DNA of 64,000 nucleotides from Dryas octopetala (GCA_963921425.1 OY992836.1:13967614-14031613); one strand, 5' to 3'; shown: positions 48,404 to 61,248, numbered from the stretch's first letter. Notes: generated by a model from the sequence alone, not told the origin. Numbers and translations are program-made.

Positions 48404-51400
48404 CATATCAAAGCTGCAAACTCTCATGTCTCATCTCTTATGTACTTGCATGGCACAGCTCTTTTATTGTCTGTGGGGTTGGCTTCACTGTTATCAGAAT
48501 TTATGTCAAGGAGTTAAAGAATCCAAAGTAAAAGAAGAAAGAAGGGCAGAGATCGAAAAACACATTGTCTTTCTCTCCATGCCAAAATGCCATGCCAGCA
48601 GAAAGCGTAGAAACCAGAGAAATAAAATCCAAAACGATGTAAGTCCTTCTGAACCTACTGCTGGTCCCAGAACCACTCCATTCTATGGCCCTTTCTATTT
48701 CCTTTCTTTATTTTATTTTTGGGTAACTTCTATTTCCTTTCTTCTCCCTAGCTAACAGTTTAGGGGGATTTTAAATGCATATATAGCCATCACAACACCA
48801 AGCCAAAACATGGTAACTCTCTCACTCTCTCTCTCATGTGTTTTTCCTAGTGTAGATATGAATTAATTGATGTATAAAATAGCTACTAGCAACAAGAGAA
48901 ATACTTCCATGTGGGTGTGTATATATTTTTTGTGTCTATTTTTCTTATTATATGATTGACCTATCATGTGATAAGATCGATAGATAGACACATAATACAT
49001 TTATGATAAGTAACTTATTTTTTCTACCTATGAGAGGAGGACCAACCTGATTTCTGGAGAGACCAGTCTGTCGTGCCAACAGATGCTTATCTGCATCGCT
49101 TGGGTACCTGAGAAAGAGACCAGAAGAGAAAATGACATTAGAGTCCTTGCCTAAACTGTATAAAGATAGAGATCACACTAAGCTTTCTCTTTCTGTGCCC
49201 CTAGATAGCTCTGCTATAATGGGGTTAATCAACCTTTCTCCTTTAATTTGTTCTCTCACTTTCTCTCTCTCTAGTCTCTGCATGGGCGTGAGAATCTAAG
49301 AGCAAGATATACAAAGATCTAGCTATACGCTACCTCAGCTGATAGAACAGACTACCGTACAAACTCATCTCTCTCTAGTCTTAATACAAGAAGACAGTGA
49401 TCGACCTGGCCAAAAAAAATACAAGAAGACAATGTGTTTTCTAATGTGTATATATATATGCTTTAATTAATTAATGCATTCCATTTTTCACAGCTTTTTT
49501 GGCTGACACGGGCAGACAGACAACATCCAAGGACACTGAATATAACAACTCCTTTTAATCAGTAATCAGAAAGCACTTGCATACATATGTTGTGAATTAA
49601 TTACCTAATAAAGTGCATGATAATTTTTTTGGACTAATATATATGGTAATATTATGTTTTTAGATAATTTAATATGTTATATTGTTATTTTAATATTTAT
49701 ATTTGGAAATAAATTCACGATCCAGATTAACAATTTAATAATATAAGTATATAACATATTACTTTTATCAACGTGAAATTAATATGAAAGCTAAAATTAA
49801 GAGTGAAAAAGGTTACGCACGGGTGAAGAAAATGCTCAAAAAGCCAGGCCCTCAAGATGTTGACAGAACGTTCAGGCAAGCCTCTTTGGGGCCTCCAAGC
49901 TTCTTGTTCCATCATCCCCATCTGGTGGAATGCTCTTTGCTGCCTCAGGCTTTGCTCTAGCAGCTTCAGCCTTGGCGTCTCCCCTTTCGTTATCCCGGAG
50001 GTCCCTGCCCCATCTTTCTCACCCAGCACTTCGCAGCTGTGCTTCAGCTGCACAGTTATCGCATCCTTGAGGCACCGGAAGTGCCGTGACATCGCCTTCT
50101 GCGCTAAGGCAGTGTACGGCACCGCCGCCCCAAAACCCATCACCAGATCAAACGCGTTCACCACCATCTGCATTTGTTCGCAGTAGTGGTTGTACCTTCT
50201 ATCCACCTGCAACCCATGCATGCATATCTGTAATTAATTAATATGTATTCACATGTTGGTATTATACATGGTGTTATTAGTCACAATCTCGCCAGGCTTA
50301 CTAATTAATGAAATTAAATATCATGTATTACGTGCTATATAATTTAACAATTCATGGTCAATGTTAATTAATTATCTTTCTCGATCCTTAACTAACAAAA
50401 AGGAGTTGTGACTATAAAGATGGCAGTTAATTGACATGTTAATAAGCAACCTTGGAAACAGATAAAAAGTCTAGATCGTGTTAGATTAGAGAAGGTGACT
50501 AAAACCAGAAAGATTGAGTAAGAGAAAATTAAAACATAAGACATGAGTGTGACACTAGTACTACTACTGATCATATGACTGGTGAGCAAGAAAAACGAAG
50601 AGAGAGAGAGTAGAAGAAATATAAATGCGTGAATCAAAGAGGTGGCACAGTGAAATAATTGTTCATGGCAGCAAAGAAAAGAGCCAAGACGCTTGTGTAC
50701 ATAAACAAAAAACAAAAGAGAGAGAGAGAGAGAGAAATTGAAAATGAAAGGAAGGAAAAGAAAAGAAAGGAACCCCTTCCCACTTCCCACAGGTCAACTA
50801 AGATGATATATATAATATCAATGGTGAATGTCTTTGCCTGCAGCAATATTACTATGATGGGTAGTACATGAATCTCTTATATATGACCACTGCTATTCCT
50901 TACGTACGTAATATGGTGATGAGCCTATCAAACCAAAATGTACTATAATTACTTGGCATTCCATCACCACCACCAATCTAAGCCCAACCAATGAAATAAA
51001 ATAGCAATATTTAATTTAATAAAATAGTGTTTAAGTTTAAATCAAAGCCTACAAACTAGCTAGGTCCTATACAAGAAAAAAAAAAAAAAAAGACCTATTA
51101 CACCAGCCTGCTTTTTAAAATTAAAATTATTGTAAGTGGCCGGAATTTTCAGTTTGTTTAATTGTCCCGGTGACTATAATGAACTTTAAATAAAGAAGCA
51201 AAAGAACATAGAGAGGGTATTTGACTCTTGACAAAGAGAGAGGGGTAGAGAGAGAGAGAGATTAATACATGCCTCATCAAGCATGGATAATAGTTTGACC
51301 TTCCTTCTCTGATGCTCAATCCTATCAGCGGCTGACAGCGGAGGCGCATCCTTTGATGAAGACGAAGAGCCACCACCACCGCCAGCAGCACCACCAACAC

Positions 51401-52598
51401 TAGTGCTAGGGTTTGTGGTGCCACCGAATTTCATGTTCTTCTTCAGCTGACCCCTACCCACACTGCAAAACTCTTCCAGCAGTTCTTGGGCGGCCTTCAC
51501 ATACTTTGAATTCCTCAACACATTCACAACTCCGAACGTGGACGACGACGACGGTCCACTGAACCCAACATGACCGTGACCAACAACCCCACCTTGCAAA
51601 TGCTGCAAATTCTTGTACTGATTATTATTATTGTTGTTAAAACTTGAAGACCCTTCTGCTTGATTATTGTAATACAATAAGCCTTGATGAGTGGAAGTGT
51701 GATCTCCTCCTCCTCCTCCCATCCTCAATTCCTCTGCTTTGGCCGCTTCCAAGTGCTGCAACGATGACAAAGACAACGAAAGACCTTGGCCTTCCACTAC
51801 GCCTCCGATTTCGCCAGTGGCGCCGCCACCACCTTCATGGCCACTATGGTGATCAGGAACCCATGTGAATTGACCAAAACCCCCTTGGTTGGGAAGCAAC
51901 ATGTGGAGGGTATTCGAAGAAGTCACAGCTGGGTGGCGAGGAGAAGGAGAAGGCGATCTTGGTTGTGGGTTCATTAGAAAAAGCTGCATGGCAGCCGCTG
52001 AGTCCGCATTTATGGTTGAAATCTGATGCTGCTGTTGTTGATGATGATGATGAGCAGCAGCAGCTATGCTGTCACGGCTATTGTGATTCTTTGAATCTCC
52101 CAATGGTCCCAATCCACCCACCATGCCTTGTCGGTTTCCATACCACTCAATGGACGCAGCAACAGACTGGTTCTGCTGCTGCCGCGGAGTCCGATAGGCT
52201 GCTGCAGCAGCAGCAGCCATCGGATGCTCCAGCAATTCCGCTGGAGTGGCACCGCCGGGAGGGTAATTGAACATCTCTGACAACATCCCGGCAGTCTCGT
52301 ACACCGGAAGCCCTCCGGATTCGTCTTCATCTATGCCGACCAATGGAGGCGGTGGGGGTTCGAATCCCTGCACCCTCAGCTTGTCCCTCCGGATCTGCTG
52401 GGCCAGGTGGTGTTGCTGCTGCTGCTGTTCTTGGTGGGTTGTCGTCATACCCGATCTCTCAAAGCCATTGGAGAAGCTGAAGATGCCTTGGTGGTAGTCT
52501 TGGGACATAGAATTAGCCGAATTGTGACGACCTTTTGAATAATATGATGTGTTTGAGAAGACTTGAGGTGGGAGTGGGGGTGCTGTTGCTATGCCCAT
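47049..52598 (-). CDS. BLH4: BEL1-like TALE homeodomain transcription factor, SAWTOOTH (BLH2/BLH4) type
   Basis: This is a nuclear TALE homeodomain factor. BELL proteins pair with KNOX partners, and SAWTOOTH genes in Arabidopsis restrain leaf-margin growth by repressing KNOX genes. The four coding exons on the minus strand are 52598-51273, 50206-49821, 49107-49047 and 47726-47049, giving 816 aa. The start [11 protein letters not shown] is the first in-frame ATG and matches the MGI start of SAW1. Landmarks in order are: [20 protein letters not shown] near 30; [21 protein letters not shown] (ZIBEL-like); the SKY domain about 355-385 ([20 protein letters not shown]); the BELL domain about 422-492; the homeodomain about 546-608 with [16 protein letters not shown]; and a C-terminal [12 protein letters not shown] box ending IRDFGGC. 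Poly-Gln, His, Ala, Asn and Gly tracts fill the linkers. The first coding intron uses a GC donor. Position next to SUVR5 and TMEM220 favours BLH4 (SAW2) over BLH2, but the gene may be co-orthologous to both. Confidence 0.94.
48355..48400 (+). repeat. (AG)23 microsatellite in a BLH intron
   Basis: A pure AG run in the last intron of the BELL gene (47727-49046). Confidence 0.95.
48693..48743 (-). repeat. Micro-insertion with target-site duplication
   Basis: A perfect 16-bp repeat TTCTATTTCCTTTCTT (48693-48708 and 48728-48743) flanks a 19-bp insert, GTTACCCAAAAATAAAATA on the minus strand. It lies in the last BLH intron. Confidence 0.6.
49384..49434 (+). repeat. Micro-insertion with target-site duplication
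   Basis: A 16-bp repeat (49384-49399 and 49419-49434, 15/16) flanks ATCGACCTGGCCAAAAAAA. It lies in a BLH intron. Confidence 0.7.
51271..51272 (-). other. GC splice donor of the first BLH coding intron
   Basis: On the minus strand the exon ends ...ATGCTTGATGAG and the intron begins GCATGTATT. The next exon starts after GGGTTGCAG at 50206 with GTGGATAGAAGG. Only the GC donor joins LSMLDE to VDRRYNHYC in frame. The nearest GT, four bases on, would shift the frame. Confidence 0.85.
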
Positions 52599-52672
52599 AT
52601 CAAACCATTGAGCATCTTCTTCATCATATCTCTCCTTCCCCCTAATTGTTCCCTTGGTAGCTTCACTACTTA

Positions 52673-52988
52673 CTGTTCAATTAACCACATGGATCGATCA
52701 GTCAGACACACAATAAGCAAAACAAACAATACCCATCATAGAGTACTAGCTAGTACCACTTTGAGTCATATATTCATTCATTAAGCTGATTATAGCAACA
52801 ACAGAATTAAAAAAATAAATAAATAGAGAGAGAAAGAGAGAGAGGGTAGTACTAGTTCTACTCTTTTTTGGTAGTGTGCTTTTTTTAATTCTAGTTTTTT
52901 TTCTTTATTCTCTTTTCAATCTGCCTTTATCATTTTCAGCTTTGTTCATCATCATCATCATCTAATATTTATATATAGATATATATAC
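52673..52988 (-). other. Likely 5' leader intron of the BLH gene
   Basis: On the minus strand CAACAG followed by GTATATAT gives a donor at 52988, and GAACAG gives an acceptor at 52673, about 75 bases before the ATG. The spliced leader would continue upstream into the CT-rich block at 53000-53400. Leader introns are common in BELL genes; this one is predicted from splice signals only. Confidence 0.45.
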
Positions 52989-53086
52989 CTGTTGGAGTTG
53001 CAGAGTATGAAAGGATGTAAAGCTCTCAGACATCGTTTTCCCTTCTGTAGTATTGAAGACCTTCTTGAATTCCTTTCTTTCTTTCT

Positions 53087-53090
<4 letters not shown>

Positions 53091-53116
<26 letters not shown>
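53091..53116. promoter_or_regulatory. (CT)13/(GA)13 tract in the BLH leader or promoter
   Basis: A GA/CT repeat lies within the presumed leader or proximal promoter of the BLH gene, with further CTTT and GAGA clusters to about 53345. GA repeats are the binding target of BASIC PENTACYSTEINE factors, which are known to regulate homeobox genes. The regulatory role here is inference. Confidence 0.45.
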
Positions 53117-53122
<6 letters not shown>

Positions 53123-56100
53123 GTGTTGTCGCTCTGTCTGTCTGTCGTCTCTTTCTTTCTCTTTCTCTCCTTTTCTTTCTCTTTGCAGTGAGAGTGTTTT
53201 TGCAATCGCCTTCACCCCCTTCTCAAAACAAGAGGCGATGGAATGGAAGTCACAAAAATATAAAATAAAAATGGAGGCTTCTCTGGGGACTAATATCTCT
53301 CTCAAAGCAAACGCAGCAGCTAGCTCCAAGAGAGAGAGAGAGAGAGAAGCGGTCGCTATTCTTCTTCTTATTCAGCTCCTCTTTTCCACACCATTATTTT
53401 ATATTTCTTTTATTTTATTTATTTATGCTTCAATTTTGCCAAAATTTTTTAAAATTTAAAAAGAAGGAAATTTTGCACACCAAACAAGTTTGGAAAGGGA
53501 AGAAAACTTAATTTATTAACTTGGGGAAATGACCCTGATGCTCTCACATGGGTACAAAAAATTGAGGGTAATTTCGTCCATCAATTCATTTTTGTTTATA
53601 TGAAGTGACCGGAATACCCTTTTCGGATGTGGGCTCTTATTGTCATTTGGGTCCTTTTGGAAACCAACGCGAACTACGGAATAAAATAAAGATAAGGTGA
53701 GTACAAAGTCATCTCAATGATCCAAACTACCACCATCCTCTCTGATGTGTGCAAATGACCATGATGCCCATGCCAATCATTATGCCGAGTGGGCAAAGAT
53801 TATTAGTTGGTGGGAGCATTTTGGTAAAGTTGGAGAATAGCCCAAAAATATTGCATTAATAACCCAACCACAGTAAGAAATGGACATGAGAGCATAGGAG
53901 AGGAGAGGCAAGAGTGAGTGAGTGGATTAATTTAATAAGGAAAGCGTACACGCAAAGGATGGATGGGTGGCACGTGCGAGAGGTTGGGGTCAAGAGAAGT
54001 TGAGTAATTGGGTCTGAAAATCACACTTAACCGCTTCATGGGATTGGCAATGTCAAGATGGCAAATCCCAATTACTCTTTTGGCGTCACCTTTGATCTTC
54101 ACACATATTATTTGGGGGTTTGTCTTTTTTGGTTTAAAAGGATAACATCGTGTCATCAAATCGATTAACATATTATGTTATGAGACTATTTAATCAATCT
54201 AAATTATAATATATTAAATTATTTAATAAAGAGAAGATAACAGACTGAAAATATATATCACACAAAAATTCATATTATTAATGCATGATTTAGATTAGCA
54301 ATTTAATAATAGGACATATGAAATATGTGCGCCCATGCATGAAATCATTCCTATTGTTTTTATGAAACAAAGAGTAGTGTCCTTCTTTAGTCATGTAATC
54401 AATGACAACAAAATGAAACTGTTTGATAGAGAAATGTTTTGGGGTCAGTTTGAAGATGCATGTTTGCATGGTGGTGCCAAAAGCAATAACCTATATATAA
54501 ATTTTCTTTCAATAGCTAGCAACTTAGCAAGCATGCAGTTTTAATTTTGCCATGTGTGGGGATGCTTTTCATCTGATGTGGGCATCCAAAACGTGTGCAT
54601 TTCGGCTCATATCAATCTCTTATAAATCCTTATTATTTTAATCCTAAATCCAATAATCCTTGCTTCCTGTAATCTGGGAGTCCTGTTCCCAATGCTTTCC
54701 ATGCATATTATTAATTAGCTCAGCTAAAGGTGATAAGTAAACATACTTTACACTATATATGCACTCAGGCTTATGTCCTGAATGGCCAAAACATGCATGC
54801 ATCTAAAATACTAGTTATTCTAATATGTTATGTTAATCAAATTGTCAATTTAAATTATATATTCAAAAAAATTGATAATATAACATTTTTGATTGTCTGA
54901 TAATAGAATTTAAATAACTAATTAGGTTAAGTATTTGAGAATATATATATATATATAGTAATTTATATACAAAGTCTGATAATTAAGAAAATGTTACCCT
55001 ATATACCTTGACCTCTTATGAATTGTAACAAAAATTTATCACCCAAGTTGGAGTAAGAAGTACATGTTCACTCATTGTGCTTGATTTTGTTTTCCCAAAA
55101 AAATAAAACAACATAGTTTTTTCATCAACATATATCAATGTTGTTGTTTTTTTAGGTATAGATCAATTAATGATGTTTAATTTGTACAACAATCTGAAGA
55201 GGTAGTACCTTCTTACTTTCTTAGTGCTATTCTGCTATATCATAGTTTTCCCAATTAATTGAACTGTACGTGAGTTTGATCTGTTGACTTTATGGTACTA
55301 CCATACATGAAGCGAAGTTTCTTAATTTATGGCCTCAAATGCATGCTGGCAAGAATTCACTGGTCATGGGAAACCAAAAAATTCGGTTGATATATACGTG
55401 TGGATGCCTCATGAATTAATCCATTTGTATGAAAAATCTGTAACGTACGTACACCATATGAATTGAAGCCAAGCAATCCGGATCCCAAATGTAAATATTG
55501 CAAAATTTGCCGTCCACCATTATCATACGTGCAATAAAATTTAATATATGTAGCAAAAAGCTTAATTAATACTTCGGATAATTAAACATGCTTGTTATAT
55601 ATATATATATTATATATTGTTACAATACATAGCACGCATTCAAATAAAAATTAGACTGGTTGAGAGGAAAACCTTTCCCTTTTAGTCATCAAGAAATTTT
55701 AAATAAATCAATCCATAGAATTAATTAATTAATCTTAATCTTCTTCCACAGTTCCACTAATTGTTAATTGCTTCCTTTAAATGCAAGTAACTTATATTAT
55801 AAATCAAATAAATGGGGAAGGTTGGAACTGTTCTCTGATATATATGGTTTTCTTACTATAAATTTAGACTCCTTCAATTTGAATTTATTAAACAATCATT
55901 AATTGAAAATTAGAAGATTAAAAAGCTTTCTATGATCCAACTGCAAACCGGATTGATAGTTGACAGCCCAACCGGCCAGCCTCTTTCTCCTCCTATCTGT
56001 CATCTTTTGGGGTGATGTCACGTGAATCCACCTTCCCTCCTTAGCCCCTCACACGCTTGATATATGTATGTATTGTATGATAGGCCCACTTCATCATTAA

Positions 56101-56456
56101 TATATAAAAAAAGATTAAAAAATTATTCATCTTCCTGTCACATGCCAAAGTCGGCTATGCACGTGTACTTTTAGTATTTGGTAATAATTATTACCATCAC
56201 ATATATACTACTACTACTACTTAAATCCTACATGTTTAATGTTTTGGTTGCATGCCAAGTTGCCAATTGCCATACCTATAATACACAACACTTTTTGTCC
56301 TCTCTTGCTTTATTCTTTTCAAGTTCACGTTCGAGTGATGAAGGGTAAGGAGAAGGTAGGAGAGAATAGAAGCCACCCCTTGCATGTATAGGTGGTTGTG
56401 GAGGGTTAAAGTGGATTGGTTTTGGCTTTGTTTTTGTTTTGCAACCAAAACAATAT

Positions 56457-56502
56457 CAACAAAAACCTGTTTTTTTTTTTTTTTTGCCACAACAAAAATC
56501 TG
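56457..56502 (-). repeat. Micro-insertion with target-site duplication
   Basis: A 13-bp repeat (56457-56469 and 56490-56502, 12/13) flanks a 20-bp insert, TGGC plus poly(A) on the minus strand. Confidence 0.5.
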
Positions 56503-56749
56503 ATCTAAACCATTCAACAATTGCATGTAATATTTGATCCACAAATTTCTAACTGCCTTTATCTTGGATCAAATCATAATTCTTAACATATTTATTTCTA
56601 ACCAAATTTTGAATCAGTCCTACGTACGTATTGTCCATCATCGATCTCTAAGCATTTTTATCTAATTAAATTGTTAACAAATCTCACGCGCAACTCCACT
56701 CTATTTAGCATTAATTGATCTTTACACCATCTCAATCGAACAAATTATA

Positions 56750-56928
56750 GGATATAACCAATATACCGTCACGTGGTATAACCAATCAAACGTGTAAGGG
56801 TATTAATAGACGATGTGTTTATATTAGTAGGGTATAGTATTAATAACATTCACTCATATTATAACACATAGACTAGTTATACCACATGTCAATATATCGG
56901 TTATACAGAATAATTTCTCTCTCAATCG
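56750..56928 (-). mobile_element. Small MITE, second copy of the 45562 family
   Basis: In reverse orientation it matches the 45562 element. Shared blocks include GTAACCAATATA-like ends, the AAACGTGTAAGGGTATTA segment (compare AATATCCTTACACGTTGGAT) and TTTATATTAGTAGGGTATAG. The copy is clearly diverged. Confidence 0.6.
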
Positions 56929-59411
56929 AGCCCAATTATAACTTTTTTGAGTATGCTCCATCTAGTTACTCCACCTAGCTATCAAGAAAATGAGTCACTC
57001 TTTCACCAAACGTCCTAATTGAATCTATGACTTTGATAGCACTTAGTAGGGGGTGCAAGTCTTTCAGCTCTCTAATGATGCATTGATACTGCCCCAATTT
57101 TAACCACCTTTAGTGCATACAAGTGAAGAGTTTCATCTCAAAACATTGTATCTTACTTAATATACCTAATGTTGAATAGCCGTATATTGTATATGGGAAA
57201 TTTGTATTTGGGAAATTTGTATTTTATTCACAAATTTATTAACATGCAATTAATTAGTAACAAATATCTTGTAGAAGACAATGTAATTGTGTTTGCATTT
57301 ATCTTAGCATGGATTCGATTTTATTAAGCAACAACAATATCAACGAAAATTTCTAGGCCGCCCAACAACCATTGAATACAACAATTGTTGATTGAAAAAC
57401 CGAAAATGAAAAAGGACGAATGCCAAGTCCTAACACTAGAAATTTTGTACGTGAATGATATAAGCCAGCAGCACATCTGCTTCTTAATTAGTCGCTCCAT
57501 AAATATGAGAAGTACGTGCCACAATCAATCAGGACATTGGCTTTAGCAACCTAGCTAGGTTTCAATTTTTTTTCAAGCAACAACACCTAACAACCTGTAC
57601 ACCCAATTTCCACAACACACCCAATGATGATAACATCAAGCACCTAATTATAAGTTGATTTCAGATGGAGAAAAGGCAGCATCAATTGATAGATCTCCTC
57701 CAGCTACACTCTACCACCTTCTCCGGCCTATATATTAAACCGGCCTGCTTGGAGCTATATAATTAATTATATATATGGGGGACCAAAAATAAGGTGATCA
57801 TGATGTGTGCATATATGCTAGCTGCAGCCTAGCTTCAACGTGTACCACATTCTCTCTGAAAATACCCCACAACTTCATCATATGTATATATATATATATA
57901 TCCATGCATATGCCTATGCCTAGCTAGCTAGTTCGTTGGTTGTACACATTTATTTTTCACATTAATGCAAAGAGTACGTGATGGGATATATTCATCACAC
58001 AAGTTGATCATGCATATAATAACAATGTGATAGTTTGATAATAATGTTGGTATCCATGACATGCAATATTTCTCAATCGATCACATTTTCTAATTTGTTT
58101 GAGATCGATATAGCAAGAGGGATTCAATTTGTGATCCATCTATCACATTAACTAGGCTTGTCGCGCAACAATGTATGTGTTGTTGTCATCAGTTTAATTG
58201 ATGTTGTGTTTTTTTCTATATAACGTGGCAATCATTTTTGCCGCATTGTTTTGAAATCCGACTAGTGTTTCGATCTAATTAATCTGATCAGCTGCGCGCA
58301 ATTTATATCTTGATATTCTAGGTAATATTAATGTGAGAAGTTTTTTAACAGTTAATTACAAAAAAGTTCATTTTTAAAGTCCTTTGTACAAAAAAAAACC
58401 CCACCTAAAAAGTTGAAAGACAAATAAGTTTACTTTGTACAAATAAGTCCACGTTATGTTTTTTTCCATGATTTTTTTTTAAAAAAAAAAAACTAAACAA
58501 ATTGTTACAATAACAATGATTGTTACTGTCAAACAGTAGCAATTAATAGTATATTTTTACAATTTAAATAGTTATTGTTAGACAATAATAATTCTCAAAG
58601 GTACTGTAGCACGCTACAGTAGTACTTGATTTTTAAAAAGTAGGCCGGCTGGGAATTGGGCTTCTGCACTTGGGTTTTTAAAAAACTAATTTTGTCCAAA
58701 TGGACTTATTAAAAAAAAAAACCCGTTTTTTAAATCAATTAATTAATATTATACATTTTATATTATATAATATAATATTGTGAAGACTATGATAAAGAGA
58801 TTTTTTTTTTTTAGTGTGATCATCACTTTCTTAGCTAGGTGACTCCCTTTTAATATTGTGTCGTTTTCATCTTGCAAGTGACATGTATAACAATGATACA
58901 TATACGTACGCACAATGTACAATTGAAGTATTCTCTATATAATTAAATAGTTTCAAATTAATTAATAGATGTCATCAACAAATCATTTTCAATATTACAA
59001 AATCATAATTCGATCATTTATAATCTCTTGTATACACACATGCATATTTTCAGGAGTAAACGTGTTAACATTAAGATGTGTTGCAGTTCGAGCAACTACT
59101 TTAACCGTTTGAACATGTTAAATTTTTGTCATATATATTTTCGCGATGATTAATCATAGAAACCATTTAGGGTTTTCTTACTTGATCAAGCAATGATGCA
59201 AGCATGGGAGTTAGTATATATGTAGCTAACCAAGTGCTTTTTGTGATCGATGTACGTTGCTGGTATCATGCATGGTAGCTAGCTAGCTAGGGCAAATAAT
59301 TAATCACTAGCTTGTTTCTTTATGATTATTCTGTTCTTTTTTGTCTTCCAAATCCGGACGTACGTACTGTCTTCATATATGAATCTCTGCCAACTAATGG
59401 TTATAAAAAAT

Positions 59412-59461
59412 TAATTAAACACAAGCTTTTTTTTTTTTGGCCATAATTAAACACAAGCTTT
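59412..59461 (-). repeat. Micro-insertion with target-site duplication
   Basis: A perfect 18-bp repeat TAATTAAACACAAGCTTT (59412-59429 and 59444-59461) flanks only 14 bp, TGGCCAAAAAAAAA on the minus strand. This is the clearest case of the set. Confidence 0.78.
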
Positions 59462-59635
59462 AAATGTATTTAATTTGTCCCCTTTAGTACGATTATATTA
59501 ACGTACGTAGCACACTAGCTAGCTAGCACTTAATTATATGCATACAAACCATCCCAATCATCCTGCAGAGAGTATATGCTAATATGTGTAAATGCATTAA
59601 TTACTACCTAATTCATAACCAGTCATAGATAGCGC

Positions 59636-59850
59636 GCAACCATATATATACTGCCTTTAAATTTCAGATAATTCTCAAGAATTAATTCTCTCCCCCTCTC
59701 AATATTGTTCATTCACAGCAACTGAAAATTCATAATGTCACTATTTTTTGGAAAAAGATATCATGCATATATCCATGACTTGAATGTTTTATTTGATGTA
59801 TATTATTGCAAATTGCAAATTTAATTAGATGTTGACATTGCGGTCCTCTT
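59636..59850 (+). repeat. Duplicated non-coding block, copy 1
   Basis: It shares several ordered segments with 61362-61505: TTCATTCACAGCA, TGTCACTATTTTTTGGAAAA, then GCAAATTTAATTAGATG and TGACATTGCGGTCC. The copies differ by indels of tens of bases. Confidence 0.75.
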
Positions 59851-60034
59851 GTAGATGTTTCAGATCCGGTATCAATAAAGAAATACTGCTTCAACTAATT
59901 TTAAGGCCAATCCCGAAGACAATAAAGGCTAGCTAGCCTACAGGCCGTACCATATCAAGCAATCTAGTACTACTTTTTTTTTTTTTTTTTCTAGAAAAAA
60001 AATAATAATAATCGAAGTACCTACATGCATTTGT

Positions 60035-60446
60035 TAATATTGAAAAGTATTTGGATCACCTCACCTCCCAAAATCGCAATTTAGGTAATATATACCAGCG
60101 TATGATCAGAACCGTTCACTTTTTAGATTATCTATTATAGATAATCTCTGCAAAAAATCAACTTAATCAGAAATCATTTTGTTATATAACTGTTGTAGAT
60201 AAAATAGAAAAAATCAACGGTTTGGTTAAAAAATCACTCTTTAATCAGAAATTATCGATTTTTTATACTTAATTGACAACAATTATATAACCAAACGATT
60301 TCTGATTAATTTAATTTTTTGCAAAGATGATGTTTAATAGGTTATCTAAAAAATGAACGGTTCTGATCATTAATCGACATTGCCGAAATAGGAATTTGGG
60401 GGGTAGGGTGACTTTGGGGTACCCCAATGGGGTGACCTATGTTAAT
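60035..60446. mobile_element. Fold-back MITE, diverged copy of the 44455 element
   Basis: It shares with 44455 the core AACCGTTCACTTTTTAGAT, GTTATATAACTGTTGT, ATCACTCTTTAAT and GGTTATCTAAAAAATGAA, in the same order, and the GGTGACC/GGTCACC-type ends. The 44455 element looks younger because its ends and target duplication are better preserved. Confidence 0.7.
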
Positions 60447-61248
60447 TACTTAATTAATTATGTTTGCAGTTTGCATCATGACCCCAAAAGTTAGTGTATG
60501 TAATTTCTTATGAATAATCTTAGGAATTAATCTAAATTAATTATCACATTTTGATCTGATATCAGTATTTTAGTATTGTAAATAAATAAGTCCCAAAATA
60601 AACCCAATTATGAATTAATATAACATTGCCACATGCTTAACAATACTTATTTCTTATAGTGTTGCATACATGCCATAGATATAAAACAGTTTCTTATTTA
60701 TTCAAGTACCCTTACAATTTTTTAAAATACTCAAAAGTACGCATGTATTAATTTCAAATTTTCAGTAACAGATTTTCGCATGTGTTTCTTTCATAAGACT
60801 ACAAGTCAACCTACTTAGATGCAGATCGGTTGGCAATTACTGTGCAATGATACTTGCTAGTGTAACTGCAGTAAAATTTTTCTTTCATATTTTCTACTTG
60901 TATTTTAATATTTTTTTAGATTAATATATTAGAGCTTACTTGAGTATGTTTAGTATGATTTGGATGACTAAATTGTTTGTTGTAGTCTCTTGACTAATAG
61001 ATTTAATTTTGGAGGAGATCGATAAATTGTGTCAAATTGTTTTTGGTCAGAATTATGCCAATATGACTAAAAGTAGATCTAGAACTCTAGATATAATTAA
61101 TGTATTTTAATACTTTTGAATCTGATATGACTAGATCTAATGCTGTAGTTTGGGACACGTACTGTAGTTTGGGAGAGGAGAGAACTGTGTAGCATTTATT
61201 AATTAAAAGTCATCCTAATCATGCATATTAATACGGAAATGCGTAAGC

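Noticed and set aside
52340-52375. GGTTCGAATCC, which matches a tRNA T-arm/box B
   Set aside because: It lies in the BLH coding exon (Gly-Phe-Glu-Pro) and no tRNA cloverleaf or A box can be built around it.
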